Source of the DNA: CBDCVN01 sp965223585
GTDB taxonomy: Bacteria; Deinococcota; Deinococci; Deinococcales; Trueperaceae
Reading direction: 5' to 3'
Assembly: GCA_965223585.1 (NCBI GenBank)
Contig: CBDCWW010000022.1
Location: 186,001-250,000 of the forward strand
DNA: 64,000 bases
Shown: positions 8,883-18,323 of the stretch, piece by piece
Position numbering within the stretch: position 1 is the first letter of the stretch
How the letters are laid out: each line of letters begins with the position of its first letter
The notes under the pieces: model-generated
What the model was told of the DNA's origin: nothing
The model's database searches: none
The model's input: only the letters and a program-made list of their open reading frames with translations
Translations under genes and position numbers: made by a program

Positions 8883-10118
8883 ATGTCTAAACAAAATCGC
8901 TGGGTCCCTTGGGTGATATTTGGGAGTATAATTGTCCTAATAGGATTACGTATGTTGTACCTAAGTAGTACCTATGATCGTTTTAATGCTGCTTACTTTG
9001 TACGTGCCTTTGCCGACGCTTTCATGCTAGGCAGTTTATATGCACTTATAGCTTTAGGATACACATTAGTTTACGGTATTATTCGCTTAATAAACTTTGC
9101 ACATGGTGAAGTGTTTATGGTAGGGGCTTTTATTACTTACTTCTTATTTGCCCTTTCTCCTTATCCTTTACTGGCTGCTATTTTGTTAGGAATAGTTATA
9201 GCTTATGGGTTTATGCGCTTATTGGAGTTATCCAGAGGGAGTTTGCGTGACCCATTGGTTTGGGGCTTGGGACTCTTTGTGCTTTTGGGCTCGAGCTACC
9301 TACTAACAACCCAAAGTGTCAACATAGTTCTAGCCATACTTTTTAGTATGTTAATTACGGGTGTACTAGGCATTACTATTGATCAATCAGCTTATAAACC
9401 TTTACGTACAGCACCTCGTAATTCTACGCTAATAACTGCCATTGCAGTATCTTTTTTCTTGCAAAATGCAGGGCTTTTAGTATTTACCAAAAGCACTACA
9501 CCTTTTCAGCCACAACCTATTAATTTAAACTTAAGTTGGTTTGGATTTGAAAATCCTCTTACCCTTAACCCTAAAGCCAGCCTGATCTTTGACCTTGGAG
9601 GCAACACAGTACGAACTAATTGGCTTATAGCAGTAATCCCTATAGTCACCATTATTTTGGTAATAGCCCTAGTCCTTTTTGTAAAACGCACTCGTTTAGG
9701 TAAAGCTATGCGTGCTACTGCTCAAGATGCCGAGGTAGCACAAATGATGGGTATAAACGTTAATAAGGTTATAGCGACTACATTTTTAGTGGGTTCAATA
9801 TTGGCAGCAGCTGGGGGTGCTTTGTGGGGACTAAGATTTGGTAGTTTAAATCAACCAGCGATAATGGGCATTTTACCGGGCATTAAAGCTTTTGCTGCTG
9901 CTGTAATTGGTGGCATTGGTAGTTTATGGGGTGCTGTTATTGGGGGTATGATTATTGGTTTTTCCGAGACTTTCTTAACTGCTATTTTTCCCAAAATACC
10001 CAAAGTTTTTGCAGGTCTTACAGAGTTTAAGGATGCTTTTGCTTTTTTACTGATGATCTTAGTGTTATTAATAAAACCTAGTGGCATTGTAGGCGAAGAC
10101 CTATCGGAGAAGGTTTAA
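8883..10118 (+). CDS. livH: Branched-chain amino acid ABC transporter permease, LivH type
   Basis: 411 residues, nearly all hydrophobic helices. The family core is clear: LGSLYALIALGYTLVYGIIRLINFAHGE near the N-terminus, then GITIDQSAYKPLR, the EAA-like loop GKAMRATAQDAEVAQMMGIN, and FAAAVIGGIGSLWGAVIGG with a C-terminal GIVGE. Usual LivH length is about 290-310; the extra length comes from an N-terminal helix and added helices after the first conserved block. Its stop overlaps the livM start (TAATG at 10116-10120), so the two permeases are translationally coupled. Only a weak SD (GGTGG) precedes the ATG. Confidence 0.93.
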   Translation: MSKQNRWVPWVIFGSIIVLIGLRMLYLSSTYDRFNAAYFVRAFADAFMLGSLYALIALGYTLVYGIIRLINFAHGEVFMVGAFITYFLFALSPYPLLAAILLGIVIAYGFMRLLELSRGSLRDPLVWGLGLFVLLGSSYLLTTQSVNIVLAILFSMLITGVLGITIDQSAYKPLRTAPRNSTLITAIAVSFFLQNAGLLVFTKSTTPFQPQPINLNLSWFGFENPLTLNPKASLIFDLGGNTVRTNWLIAVIPIVTIILVIALVLFVKRTRLGKAMRATAQDAEVAQMMGINVNKVIATTFLVGSILAAAGGALWGLRFGSLNQPAIMGILPGIKAFAAAVIGGIGSLWGAVIGGMIIGFSETFLTAIFPKIPKVFAGLTEFKDAFAFLLMILVLLIKPSGIVGEDLSEKV

Positions 10119-12244
10119 TGGCTGGAATAAAGCAAAAGGTTGTCTTGCCCATAATTATGTTAGTGGGGTTAATTGCCATTCTTTATTGGCTAATTGGGCT
10201 AGGTCGTATTAGTACCCCGCAAATAATAGCTCTTTTTGCTATTTGGGGTGTAGTAACTATAAGTCTAAACATAGGTGGGAAAGTAAGAAACTTTGTATTT
10301 TCACTGCTCACATTAGGATTACTGATATTAGCCTTGTATGGTCTTATTAATGTTGGTAGCGCTAAGCTCGAGCAAGCACTAGCACTTTTTGCCATTCTAG
10401 CTATAGCCAGTGTAAGCCTAAACCTAATTAACGGCACTCTTGGCATTCTTTCACTAGGTCATCACGGTTTTATGCTAATTGGTGGTTACACTACAGCCCT
10501 TCTAACTTTACCTAATGCTGCCAGAGAACGTGTTGTTAATAGTTCCCGCAGTACCATGACAGACTTTACCATTGGTCTTAGTCTGGAAAATGGTTTTGAA
10601 AAACTTGGTATAAACGTTATTACTGTTGCTGATGCAATCTTTATCATTGCTATTTTAGCTCTATTGATAGGCATTGGTTTATTTATAGCTAGTCGTCAAA
10701 TGCTAAAGAAGGGACGTTTTAGTGGTATTGGCCTTATCCCTATAAGTTTAGGTACTCTTAGCATAATTTTGGCATTATTAATACCAAAAGAAGGCAACTT
10801 TGCTTGGTTAGGTACATCTATCACTAACGAGGTGCTTTTTATAACAGCTATTTTTATTGGTGGTCTACTCTCAATGCTTTTTGGTATTATTGTAGGTTTC
10901 CCAAGCCTGCGCTTGCGTGGTGATTATCTTGCCATAGTAACTTTAGGTTTTGGAGAAATTATCCGCCATTTAGCTTCAACACGCCTGTTATCTCCTTACA
11001 CTAATGGTTCTTTAGGTTTTGTTGGTGTGCCTAGTGAATTTGGTAAGAGTGTTTGGTGGACGTTTGCTTTTCTAGCAGTAACTTTATTTGTAATAGCTAA
11101 ATTAAAGTACAGCTCTTATGGACGAGCTATGGAAGGCATTCGTGAAGACGAAATTGCGGCTGAAGCTGTGGGCATTAACCTTGCTTACCATAAGGTCTTA
11201 GGCTTTGCTATAGCTGCTTTTTTTGCCGGTGTTGCAGGAGGGCTTTGGGTTTCTTGGCTAGGTAGTGCTCGGCTCGAGCACTTCTTGTTCACACTAACCT
11301 TCTTTTTCTTAGTAGCCATTTCACTAGGTGGCACAGGTTCAATTACTGGAGTTCTTATAGGTACAGCTCTTGCAACTTTTGTTAGACAGTATGGTGATCC
11401 TCTAGAAGAAACTTATACCATAACCCAGTGGCTAGAATTTGGAGGAGTACTCCTAATGATAGCTGCTGCTGGATTTGTGCTTTACAAGGCAGCTAGGCGC
11501 TTGCCAAAGTTATCTGGTTGGTGGATGCTAAGTAGCATTTTTAGTTTATTGCTTATTAGCCCCTTGTTTAACTTTTATGGAACTTTAAGCAATAAGCTAG
11601 ATATCTTTTTACCTCAAGTAGTTGGTAGCATTAATAATTTATGGCAACTTAGAGAAACTTTGAGCACTAGGTCAATAATAATTATTATAGCAGTCATACC
11701 ATTTTTGTTGCTCTTCTCAATTATGGTCTTTTATAAACGTAACCTTAGGAAATTTCTAGCAATAGTTGTATCTTTGATTTTTATAGCTACAGTAATAGTA
11801 ATACATGCCCTTACATTTAATAATAGTTCTTTTTATTCTTATTTACCTATCTGGTTAGCAATGTTACCACTACTGATTTTGGTTCTTTTACCTACTCGAG
11901 GTTTTTCCAAAGCAGTGCCTTATCTTCTTACTTTTGCAAGTGTAGCTATGTTAGCTATTTCTGCCCTAGCCCCAACACTATTAGCTGGCGAGTTTGGTAA
12001 AAATATAGTTTTAGGAACAATGGATTTTTCTTGGCTAGAAAACACTTTTCGCGGTTTTGGTATGAGATCTATATTTTTAGCAGTTTTACTAATTGTAATT
12101 ATGATTTTCAGGCCAGAGGGAATTTTGGGTAGGCATGAATTTAATTGGGCATGGGTTTTTGGTGAGCGTAAGGACCAACCTACTGAAGAAGAAAAAGCTC
12201 AGGATGCTTGGCTTGTTAATCCTGAGTTGAATAAACCTAGGTGA
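10118..12244 (+). CDS. livM: Branched-chain amino acid ABC transporter permease, LivM type, enlarged
   Basis: 708 residues, nearly twice the usual LivM. The conserved part is at about 85-440: SLNLINGTLGILSLGHHGFM, GFPSLRLRGDYLAIVTLGFG, YGRAMEGIREDEIAAEAVGIN and VAISLGGTGSITGVLIG. The last conserved element, FRPEGILGR, appears only at about 660. Between them (about 465-640) lies an insertion of several predicted TM helices with no equivalent in standard LivM, and the N-terminus also has extra helices. It pairs with LivH as the heterodimeric channel. A degraded hicBA remnant separates it from the ATPase genes. Confidence 0.93.
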   Translation: MAGIKQKVVLPIIMLVGLIAILYWLIGLGRISTPQIIALFAIWGVVTISLNIGGKVRNFVFSLLTLGLLILALYGLINVGSAKLEQALALFAILAIASVSLNLINGTLGILSLGHHGFMLIGGYTTALLTLPNAARERVVNSSRSTMTDFTIGLSLENGFEKLGINVITVADAIFIIAILALLIGIGLFIASRQMLKKGRFSGIGLIPISLGTLSIILALLIPKEGNFAWLGTSITNEVLFITAIFIGGLLSMLFGIIVGFPSLRLRGDYLAIVTLGFGEIIRHLASTRLLSPYTNGSLGFVGVPSEFGKSVWWTFAFLAVTLFVIAKLKYSSYGRAMEGIREDEIAAEAVGINLAYHKVLGFAIAAFFAGVAGGLWVSWLGSARLEHFLFTLTFFFLVAISLGGTGSITGVLIGTALATFVRQYGDPLEETYTITQWLEFGGVLLMIAAAGFVLYKAARRLPKLSGWWMLSSIFSLLLISPLFNFYGTLSNKLDIFLPQVVGSINNLWQLRETLSTRSIIIIIAVIPFLLLFSIMVFYKRNLRKFLAIVVSLIFIATVIVIHALTFNNSSFYSYLPIWLAMLPLLILVLLPTRGFSKAVPYLLTFASVAMLAISALAPTLLAGEFGKNIVLGTMDFSWLENTFRGFGMRSIFLAVLLIVIMIFRPEGILGRHEFNWAWVFGERKDQPTEEEKAQDAWLVNPELNKPR

Positions 12245-12299
12245 ATAAGCTGATGCTTGAGTAAGTAGGATCCAAACGCCAGAGTGATATTCTATAACT

Positions 12300-12500
12300 A
12301 TGAAAAAATATATACAGCTATTATCAAACAAAATGAATCTTGGTGGATCAGTTGGATTGAAGAAGTCCCTTCCCTAGTGTGAACTGTTAAGAAGCATCTC
12401 GTGAGGAGTTGTTAGATAGCTTGAAAGTCACTCTTCAAGAAGCTGAGGAATACATTGCCTTATGAAGCGCAGGGAACTTCTGCGCTTTTGAAGGCTGATA
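12300..12500 (+). pseudogene. Degraded hicB-hicA toxin-antitoxin pair
   Basis: Out-of-frame pieces read YTAIIKQNESWWISWIEEVP, then EASREELLDSLKVTLQEAEE, which is the HicB antitoxin N-terminal domain. An in-frame TGA and a TAA interrupt it, and a frameshift follows the ATG at 12300. Directly overlapping its end (TTATGA, ATG at 12462) a second frame begins MKRRELLRF and then stops, while the next frame continues LKAD. MKRRELL..LK is the standard beginning of HicA mRNA interferases. The rest of HicA is gone. The order hicB then hicA is kept. I infer a decayed module inserted between livM and livG. Confidence 0.7.
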
Positions 12501-12546
12501 AACATAGGCCTTACAGGGGGGGCTATAATTAGAGTAAGGAGTTTTT

Positions 12547-13371
12547 GTGCTCGAGATAACAAACCTAAATAAATCTTTCGGGGGGCTTAAAGCCATAAAT
12601 AATTTGAACTTAAGCGTTAAAGAAGGCGAAATTGTTTCGGTAATTGGTCCTAACGGTGCTGGTAAAACAACCCTTTTCAATCTTATCACTGGGGTTTATA
12701 AACCTGACTCTGGAACTATTTCCTTTAGAGGTAAGTCTTTGATTGGTAAAAAGCCAAATAAAATTGTTGATATGGGTGTAGCCCGAACTTTTCAAAACCT
12801 GCGTCTTTTTATGAATCTTTCTGTGCTAGACAATGTACGTATAAGTCAGCATTACAGAGTTCGTCGTGGGATCTCTTGGCTAGATTCTATTTTTAGGACA
12901 GCTAGGCACCGCCGTGCTGAAGCAGAGATGTATGATATAGCTTTAGAAAAACTGGCCTTCTTTGGTCCTAGGCTTATGAGCTTTCGACTTTATCAGCCTG
13001 TTTATTCTTTGTCTTATGCAAATCGCCGCCGTGCAGAAATGGCAAGAGCTATGGCTACTGGAGCTAGTATGCTTCTTTTGGATGAACCAAGTGCTGGTAT
13101 GAATCCTAAAGAAACTAAAGAAGTTACTCAGATTATACGCCGTATGCGTGATGAGGGTGACTATACTATTTTGCTAGTTGAACATAAAATGAATTTAGTG
13201 GGTGAAATTAGTGATCGTGTAGTAGTACTTGACTATGGTGAAAAAATTGCTGAAGGCAGTTATGAAGAGGTAGTGAATGATCCTAAAGTTATTGAAGCTT
13301 ACTTAGGAAAAAAGGCTTCTGAAAAAACTATTGCAAGAGAAGAAAACAATGAGGGAGAGGAGGAAAAATAA
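12547..13371 (+). CDS. livG: Liv ABC transporter ATP-binding protein, LivG type
   Basis: 274 residues. Walker A GPNGAGKTTLF (about 36), the LivG-typical GVARTFQNLRLF, signature region LSYANRRRAEMARAMA (the C-motif is degenerate, as in many LivG) and Walker B LLLDEPSAGMNP, followed by the VEHKMNLV H-loop. It powers import through LivHM. The GTG start at 12547 follows an AAGGAG SD by seven or so bases. The C-terminal 20 residues are a charged tail rich in Lys and Glu. livF begins four bases after its stop, so the pair is an operon. Confidence 0.95.
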   Translation: MLEITNLNKSFGGLKAINNLNLSVKEGEIVSVIGPNGAGKTTLFNLITGVYKPDSGTISFRGKSLIGKKPNKIVDMGVARTFQNLRLFMNLSVLDNVRISQHYRVRRGISWLDSIFRTARHRRAEAEMYDIALEKLAFFGPRLMSFRLYQPVYSLSYANRRRAEMARAMATGASMLLLDEPSAGMNPKETKEVTQIIRRMRDEGDYTILLVEHKMNLVGEISDRVVVLDYGEKIAEGSYEEVVNDPKVIEAYLGKKASEKTIAREENNEGEEEK

Positions 13372-13374
13372 ATA

Positions 13375-14100
13375 ATGCCTAAGGGTCAACCACTATTAGA
13401 GTTAAGAGTAGTAACCACTCATTATGGTTCCATACGCGCTTTACACAAGGTTAACATGAAGGTTTATTCCGGTGAGATGGTTTGTTTATTAGGTGGTAAT
13501 GCTTCAGGCAAATCTACAACCTTGAAAGCCATTTTGGGAATAGTAAATGTTAGTGATGGTGAAATTCATTTTAATGGCAAACGAGCTGAAAAACTTACTA
13601 CTGCTGAACGAATTAGACATGGTATGGCTGTGGTGCCAGAAAATCGCCGTATTTTTCCTAAGATGACTGTAAGGGAAAATTTAGAAATGGGTGCTTTTTT
13701 AAGAGATGATAATAAAGCTATCAGTGAAGACATGGATTATGTTTTCGAACTGTTTCCTCGTCTTGCTGAGCGCTCGAGTCAAATGGGAGGCACTATGTCT
13801 GGTGGCGAGCAGCAGATGTTGGCTATGGGTAGGGCTTTAATGAGTCGCCCCAAGCTCATTCTTATGGATGAACCTTCCATGGGGCTAGCACCAAGGTTTG
13901 TAGAGCTTATTTTTGAGATAATCAAGCAAGTTAACAAAGAAGGGATAAGTGTTTTTGTGGTTGAGCAAAATGCTAATGTTGCGCTATCTATAGCAGACAG
14001 AGGCTATGTGCTACAAACAGGTGAAGTAGTACTAAGCGGGGCTGCGGAAGATCTTTTACACAATGAAGATATGAAAAAAGCTTATCTGGGTGAAGTCTAA
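13375..14100 (+). CDS. livF: Liv ABC transporter ATP-binding protein, LivF type
   Basis: 241 residues, standard size. Walker A is GGNASGKST, a variant of the usual GxNGAGKTT seen in a subset of LivF. Q-loop/LivF hallmark VPENRRIFPKMTVRENLEMG, signature MSGGEQQMLAMGRALM and Walker B LILMDEPSMGLAP, with H-loop VEQNANVAL. It forms the ATPase heterodimer with LivG. The ATG is preceded by GAGAGGAGG within the end of livG. Confidence 0.96.
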   Translation: MPKGQPLLELRVVTTHYGSIRALHKVNMKVYSGEMVCLLGGNASGKSTTLKAILGIVNVSDGEIHFNGKRAEKLTTAERIRHGMAVVPENRRIFPKMTVRENLEMGAFLRDDNKAISEDMDYVFELFPRLAERSSQMGGTMSGGEQQMLAMGRALMSRPKLILMDEPSMGLAPRFVELIFEIIKQVNKEGISVFVVEQNANVALSIADRGYVLQTGEVVLSGAAEDLLHNEDMKKAYLGEV

Positions 14101-14142
14101 TACTCTATAAAATATATTTCAGAGGATTTTAATGTAGTTCCC

Positions 14143-14148
14143 TACAAT
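14143..14148 (+). promoter_or_regulatory. -10 box TACAAT placed for a leaderless mRNA
   Basis: TACAAT ends six bases before GTG 14155, with no SD. It suggests a promoter internal to the liv-PASTA cluster. Confidence 0.45.
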
Positions 14149-14154
14149 AAATAT

Positions 14155-15627
14155 GTGACTAGTTATTCTAAAGGTTCTAGTACAAAAAAATATTTAGAGA
14201 GAAAGTCTGCAGATAAATTTTTCCTATTGCTTTCCCTTTGTGTATTTTTAGTTGTATTTGTATGGTTTACCTCTAATGTTTTAAAAAAGTATTTGAATAT
14301 CGGTGAAGTACGGGTTCCTGATTTGCATGGTATTCAGTTTGAAGAGGCTGAGAAAATTCTGCAGAAAATTAACTTAAACATAAATGTTTACCCTGAAAAC
14401 AGTCCTGAACATGCTTTTAATAGCGTTGTTTCTCAAACTCCTGCTCCCTATGCTATAGTGAGGCAAGGGAGAAAAGTTAGCCTAGGTATTAATTCACCAC
14501 CACAAGAAGTTATTGTTCCTGAGATTGTGGGTTTATTACAGGATGAGGCTATACTCTTACTAGAGAGCTTAAATCTTAGTTTAGGTGAGCTAAGCTATGA
14601 TAATAGCGATCTTCCTCAAGGTACTATTATAAGTACTGATTCACCTGCACAAAGTGTACTTAGTGGTGGCTCGAGTATAAATGTAGTAGTCAGTCGTGGC
14701 CCTTCTTCTGAGAAGTTTATAATGCCACAATTGATAGGCTTACAGTTACAGGATGCTAAAGGGCGCTTACAGGCTTTAGGTATTCGCCGTATTGAAACGG
14801 CAATCAATACTGTGAACCGTTCAAGATTAGGTACTGTTACTGGGCAACACCCTGAAGCAGGGCGAGACATTTTTAGTAGCTCTACTGTGACTTTGTATCA
14901 TACTTTGAGTGACCCCAACGTTGTGGCTGTACCTAATGTGATTGGTTTAACTGTACAGGAAGCTCAAAGGAGATTGCAAAATGCTGGACTTGATGTGCGA
15001 TCACAATGGTTGCAATATAGAACTGATCCTAATAGAGCTCAAGGGGTTGTGGAACAACGTCCTACAGGATATACGTTGGTGGGTACACCTGTTGCTCTTA
15101 TCATTAATGGTTTACCAACTGGTGTAAATTCCCTTTATACACCTTATAATAATCAATCCGATGCAGTAGCCAGTATTGATGCCCCTCCTCCTCCTCAACC
15201 TATTGGTAGTGCACCTCTAGGATCGCCTATTAATTCAGTGCCTCCTTCAACTTTGCCGCCACCTGATCCTTATGATACCTCAGTGTCAAGCAGCCCAACG
15301 CCTTCCCAGCCTCAGCCTATAACTGAACTGGCCTTGCAGCCAAGTAATAACTCTAGTTTGAGTCCTACAACTACAGTGCCAAGTCCACCACTAGCAGCTT
15401 CAAATTCTCGTAGTATCCCTATAATTTTTGACCCTGCCAGCTATGGTTTTTTGCAAGGGCAAACTAATGAATATAGATTGGTAGTAATAGATGATAGAGG
15501 TGAACGTGATGAGATTAGGCAAACCTTACAGGTAGGAGAAAGTATTAATACTTATGTTACGGTATATGGTCAAGCTGAGTTGCGCACTTATGTTAATGAT
15601 AGTTTCTTTCAAGCATGGAATCCATAA
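14155..15627 (+). CDS. Membrane-anchored protein with four PASTA domains
   Basis: 490 residues. A cytoplasmic basic N-terminus leads into one TM helix (about 23-45). Four PASTA domains follow (about 51-118, 121-188, 190-255, 258-325), each starting with a phrase such as VRVPDLHGIQFEEAEKIL, VPEIVGLLQDEA or VPNVIGLTVQEAQRRLQ. A Pro/Ser-rich linker (about 330-420) and a small C-terminal beta domain complete it. PASTA domains bind peptidoglycan fragments or lipid II and usually sit behind a Ser/Thr kinase or PBP; here neither is fused. I infer an envelope-sensing or cell-wall scaffold protein. The GTG start was chosen because it places a -10 box six bases upstream and keeps the TM helix near the N-terminus. 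Confidence 0.85.
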   Translation: MTSYSKGSSTKKYLERKSADKFFLLLSLCVFLVVFVWFTSNVLKKYLNIGEVRVPDLHGIQFEEAEKILQKINLNINVYPENSPEHAFNSVVSQTPAPYAIVRQGRKVSLGINSPPQEVIVPEIVGLLQDEAILLLESLNLSLGELSYDNSDLPQGTIISTDSPAQSVLSGGSSINVVVSRGPSSEKFIMPQLIGLQLQDAKGRLQALGIRRIETAINTVNRSRLGTVTGQHPEAGRDIFSSSTVTLYHTLSDPNVVAVPNVIGLTVQEAQRRLQNAGLDVRSQWLQYRTDPNRAQGVVEQRPTGYTLVGTPVALIINGLPTGVNSLYTPYNNQSDAVASIDAPPPPQPIGSAPLGSPINSVPPSTLPPPDPYDTSVSSSPTPSQPQPITELALQPSNNSSLSPTTTVPSPPLAASNSRSIPIIFDPASYGFLQGQTNEYRLVVIDDRGERDEIRQTLQVGESINTYVTVYGQAELRTYVNDSFFQAWNP

Positions 15628-15668
15628 GTATGCTATTTTTAGATATGTATTTTTATACTGGAGACACG

Positions 15669-17990
15669 ATGAGAAAAGCATTTTTTGTACTATTTTTGGG
15701 GATTTTAGGATTAAGCTGGGCACAAAAACCGACTATTGCGATTTATCCTTTTGATAGCCAAGATATTCTTTTGGGCATAGCTATTTCAGAGCTTGTAAGT
15801 GAAGCGCTAGAGACTGACTCCGAGCTTTTTGAAGTAATTTTAAGCCCAGTAGAGTCTCCTACGTTAATCCCTCCTTTAGTTGTTGAAGATGGCTATATAA
15901 ACCCTTTACTAATACTAGATAGTGATGAAACAATTGGGGAAATTGAAAGTTATGATGGAGTTTCTATAGTACGTGATGTGCTAGGTGTTGATGTAGCACT
16001 TGCAGGAGAAATTAGTTATTTAGAGCAAGGGATAAGCCTTAATCTTTTTATTGCTACTAATAAAGGTAGCCGTAACTATATACTAACTACTACAGAAGAC
16101 ACTCCTGAGGCACTGGTCGATGCTATTCTTGCTCGCTTAAACAGCCATCTGAAACTTGGCAAGAATTTTACTGGTAGTGAACCACTTTTGCTTGATGGTG
16201 ATTATGGTGAATACATAAGAGGATTAGCACTTTTGAGTGCTGGTTTTGTTTTAGAGGCTAGAGGAATATTAGAAGCTCTCTTAGAAAGTGAGAATGTTAA
16301 TACAATACTTGCTTCAAAAATAAAAAACCTACTCCAGAACATAGATTTAGTTTTTGAGGGCCAAGTAGGTCAAGATGTGGTTTTAAGTGCAGCACTTGCT
16401 TTGGTTGCACCTGAACTTAGTGATCAAGACGTTATTAATATCTTTAATAACATGTATGGGAATTTGGGAATGCCCCTAGCCCAAGTGTGGTTAGGAGCGC
16501 TTAAAGATGATGTTAATGACCGTGCTGGGGCTAATGAGGCCTTTGATTTGGCAGCAAGTTACCCCTATGGCCTTGCTGCACGTGCTAATTATCGTGCAGC
16601 ACATGGGTTTTCAGGTGCTCGTGAAGATGTACTAGAAATTAGTGATAGTAAGTCTAAAGGGGTGCTTCTAGCAGGGATAATAGCTGCCCAGTCTTTTGAG
16701 GATACTAAGCTCGAGAAAGACTTGGCTATACGTTTAACCCAAGTAGCTCCTTATCTAGCCTACCCTCTCGAAATACTGTCATTTATAGCCTTTAATGAAG
16801 ATGATCCTGTAGCTGCTGCTGAAGCCTTGGTAGTAGCTACTAAACTTTTCCCTGAGAATTCCCTTTATTGGACTAATTTAGGTTGGGCCTATTACTTACT
16901 TAACTTTTTAGAACGTAGTGAAATTGCTTCTAAAAGAGCTGTTAAGTTGAATCCTGAAGAAGAAGTGGCTTGGTTTAACCTAGGTTTAGCACAAATAGTT
17001 GTTGGTCGTATAGATGAGGCTATGGATTCCTATGCTGAAGGCCTAAAAGTTGACCCGGAAGTTAATGATGAAGCAATTGTAGATCTAGAAAATGCCCTTG
17101 AGCTTTATCCTTATGCTGTAGACATTCATTTTGCTTTGGGAACACTTTATGAAGCTGAGGGCCGTTTAGAAGAAGCTTCCAATCAGTTTAAGCGATATCA
17201 AAAAAGGTCATTATATGCAAGGTCCAATGATGACTTCGTTCACAAGGCTGAACAGCGTTACAATGCTCTAACCGCTCCGCCAGCACCTATAGGTTTGAGT
17301 GAGGTAATCAATCTTACCTTAGGGCGTAATGGCCTCGAGGTGACATCTTATTCCCCGGGTGACCGCCTTTATCCTAGCTTTGAAATTTTCACAGAAGGCA
17401 TTGAATTGCCTAAAGAACTTTCTATAAGTTTAGCGCTAAAGTTTGATGCTGAAGAAATAGTTGCTTTACCTGCACAGCAAGTTAACATTCCACAGAATAC
17501 TGTAGGAATTCTTATAGATAATATTCCCTTAGAATTGCCAATAACACTTGAAGCAGGTAATTATCAACTTAATATAGAGGTTTGGGCTAATGAAGATAAT
17601 AAGACTCAAGCTTTCACTTCACTTGAAGTGGTGGGTGAGGCTTCCTACTTACGACAATTAGTTAGTCGTGATGTTATTATGCGTACCTTGAATGATAATT
17701 CTCCACTTTACGGAAATTCAACTTTGGCTAGCCAAAAATCAGATAGTTTGCTAATAAACACTTTAATACAGGAACTAAGGCAAAATGCAGAAGCTGCTGA
17801 AGAGGCTTTGTTAACAATTGATACTGGCCGCTTTAAAGGTTTAAGTGGTGGGGAACTTTTCTCTCAAAGCACTGAAAGCGATATACACGATTTTCTAAAT
17901 TTTCTGCTCGTGTCAGGAATTAGCGATGTAGAATTTAGCTTTGTAGATGGCTATGCTCAATGGGCGCTTGATGGAGCACAGTCTCCTTAA
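15669..17990 (+). CDS. Secreted TPR protein of unknown function
   Basis: 773 residues from the ATG at 15669, preceded by GGAG, which gives a clean signal peptide (MRKAFFVLFLGILGLSWAQ). An earlier in-frame ATG at 15615 would bury that signal inside the preceding gene. After a domain that includes PTIAIYPFDSQDILLGIAI (similar in style to CsgG/TolB-N type FlgT-like modules) there are TPR repeats at about 400-530, for example NSLYWTNLGWAYYLLNFLER and EVAWFNLGLAQIVVGRIDEA. A C-terminal beta-rich region follows. It probably acts in the periplasm as a protein-binding scaffold. It lies 41 bases after the PASTA gene and is probably co-transcribed with it and with the small gene that follows. Confidence 0.8.
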   Translation: MRKAFFVLFLGILGLSWAQKPTIAIYPFDSQDILLGIAISELVSEALETDSELFEVILSPVESPTLIPPLVVEDGYINPLLILDSDETIGEIESYDGVSIVRDVLGVDVALAGEISYLEQGISLNLFIATNKGSRNYILTTTEDTPEALVDAILARLNSHLKLGKNFTGSEPLLLDGDYGEYIRGLALLSAGFVLEARGILEALLESENVNTILASKIKNLLQNIDLVFEGQVGQDVVLSAALALVAPELSDQDVINIFNNMYGNLGMPLAQVWLGALKDDVNDRAGANEAFDLAASYPYGLAARANYRAAHGFSGAREDVLEISDSKSKGVLLAGIIAAQSFEDTKLEKDLAIRLTQVAPYLAYPLEILSFIAFNEDDPVAAAEALVVATKLFPENSLYWTNLGWAYYLLNFLERSEIASKRAVKLNPEEEVAWFNLGLAQIVVGRIDEAMDSYAEGLKVDPEVNDEAIVDLENALELYPYAVDIHFALGTLYEAEGRLEEASNQFKRYQKRSLYARSNDDFVHKAEQRYNALTAPPAPIGLSEVINLTLGRNGLEVTSYSPGDRLYPSFEIFTEGIELPKELSISLALKFDAEEIVALPAQQVNIPQNTVGILIDNIPLELPITLEAGNYQLNIEVWANEDNKTQAFTSLEVVGEASYLRQLVSRDVIMRTLNDNSPLYGNSTLASQKSDSLLINTLIQELRQNAEAAEEALLTIDTGRFKGLSGGELFSQSTESDIHDFLNFLLVSGISDVEFSFVDGYAQWALDGAQSP

Positions 17991-18014
17991 TATGAGTTGA
18001 GAGTTTGTTGTTTT

Positions 18015-18323
18015 ATGCGAGAACTTCTTTATAGCACTGCCAATCACTATAATGAAGGGCGTGTCCTTGCTACTCAAGGTGATATACATGGAGCAATGAC
18101 TGCTTTTTCTGCTGCCTTACTTGATTTACACGCTGTTAAACCTCAACGTAAGCGTAATATACTATTAGCACAAGTCTATCTTGCTCGTTATCAAGTTGCT
18201 CGCAAATATAGTGCCAAGCAAGCTGATACTGACCTTAGAATGGGTTACAGTTATGCTAGAACTACAAAAGAGCCTGCTATACGTGAACTAGCTGAAGAGT
18301 TGTGGCGAGATTATACAAGTTAA
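18015..18323 (+). CDS. Small helical-repeat protein
   Basis: 102 residues from ATG 18015; an in-frame TTG at 17997 is the alternative. The text NEGRVLATQGDIHGAMTAFSAALLDL reads like one TPR hairpin, and the rest is also helical with many Arg and Tyr. It has no signal peptide. It starts 24 bases after the secreted TPR gene, so it is probably its operon partner. I do not recognise a named family. Confidence 0.65.
   Translation: MRELLYSTANHYNEGRVLATQGDIHGAMTAFSAALLDLHAVKPQRKRNILLAQVYLARYQVARKYSAKQADTDLRMGYSYARTTKEPAIRELAEELWRDYTS

Noticed and set aside
15615..15668. Earlier ATG for the secreted TPR gene
   Set aside because: It overlaps the PASTA gene and would bury a clean signal peptide; GGAG stands before ATG 15669.
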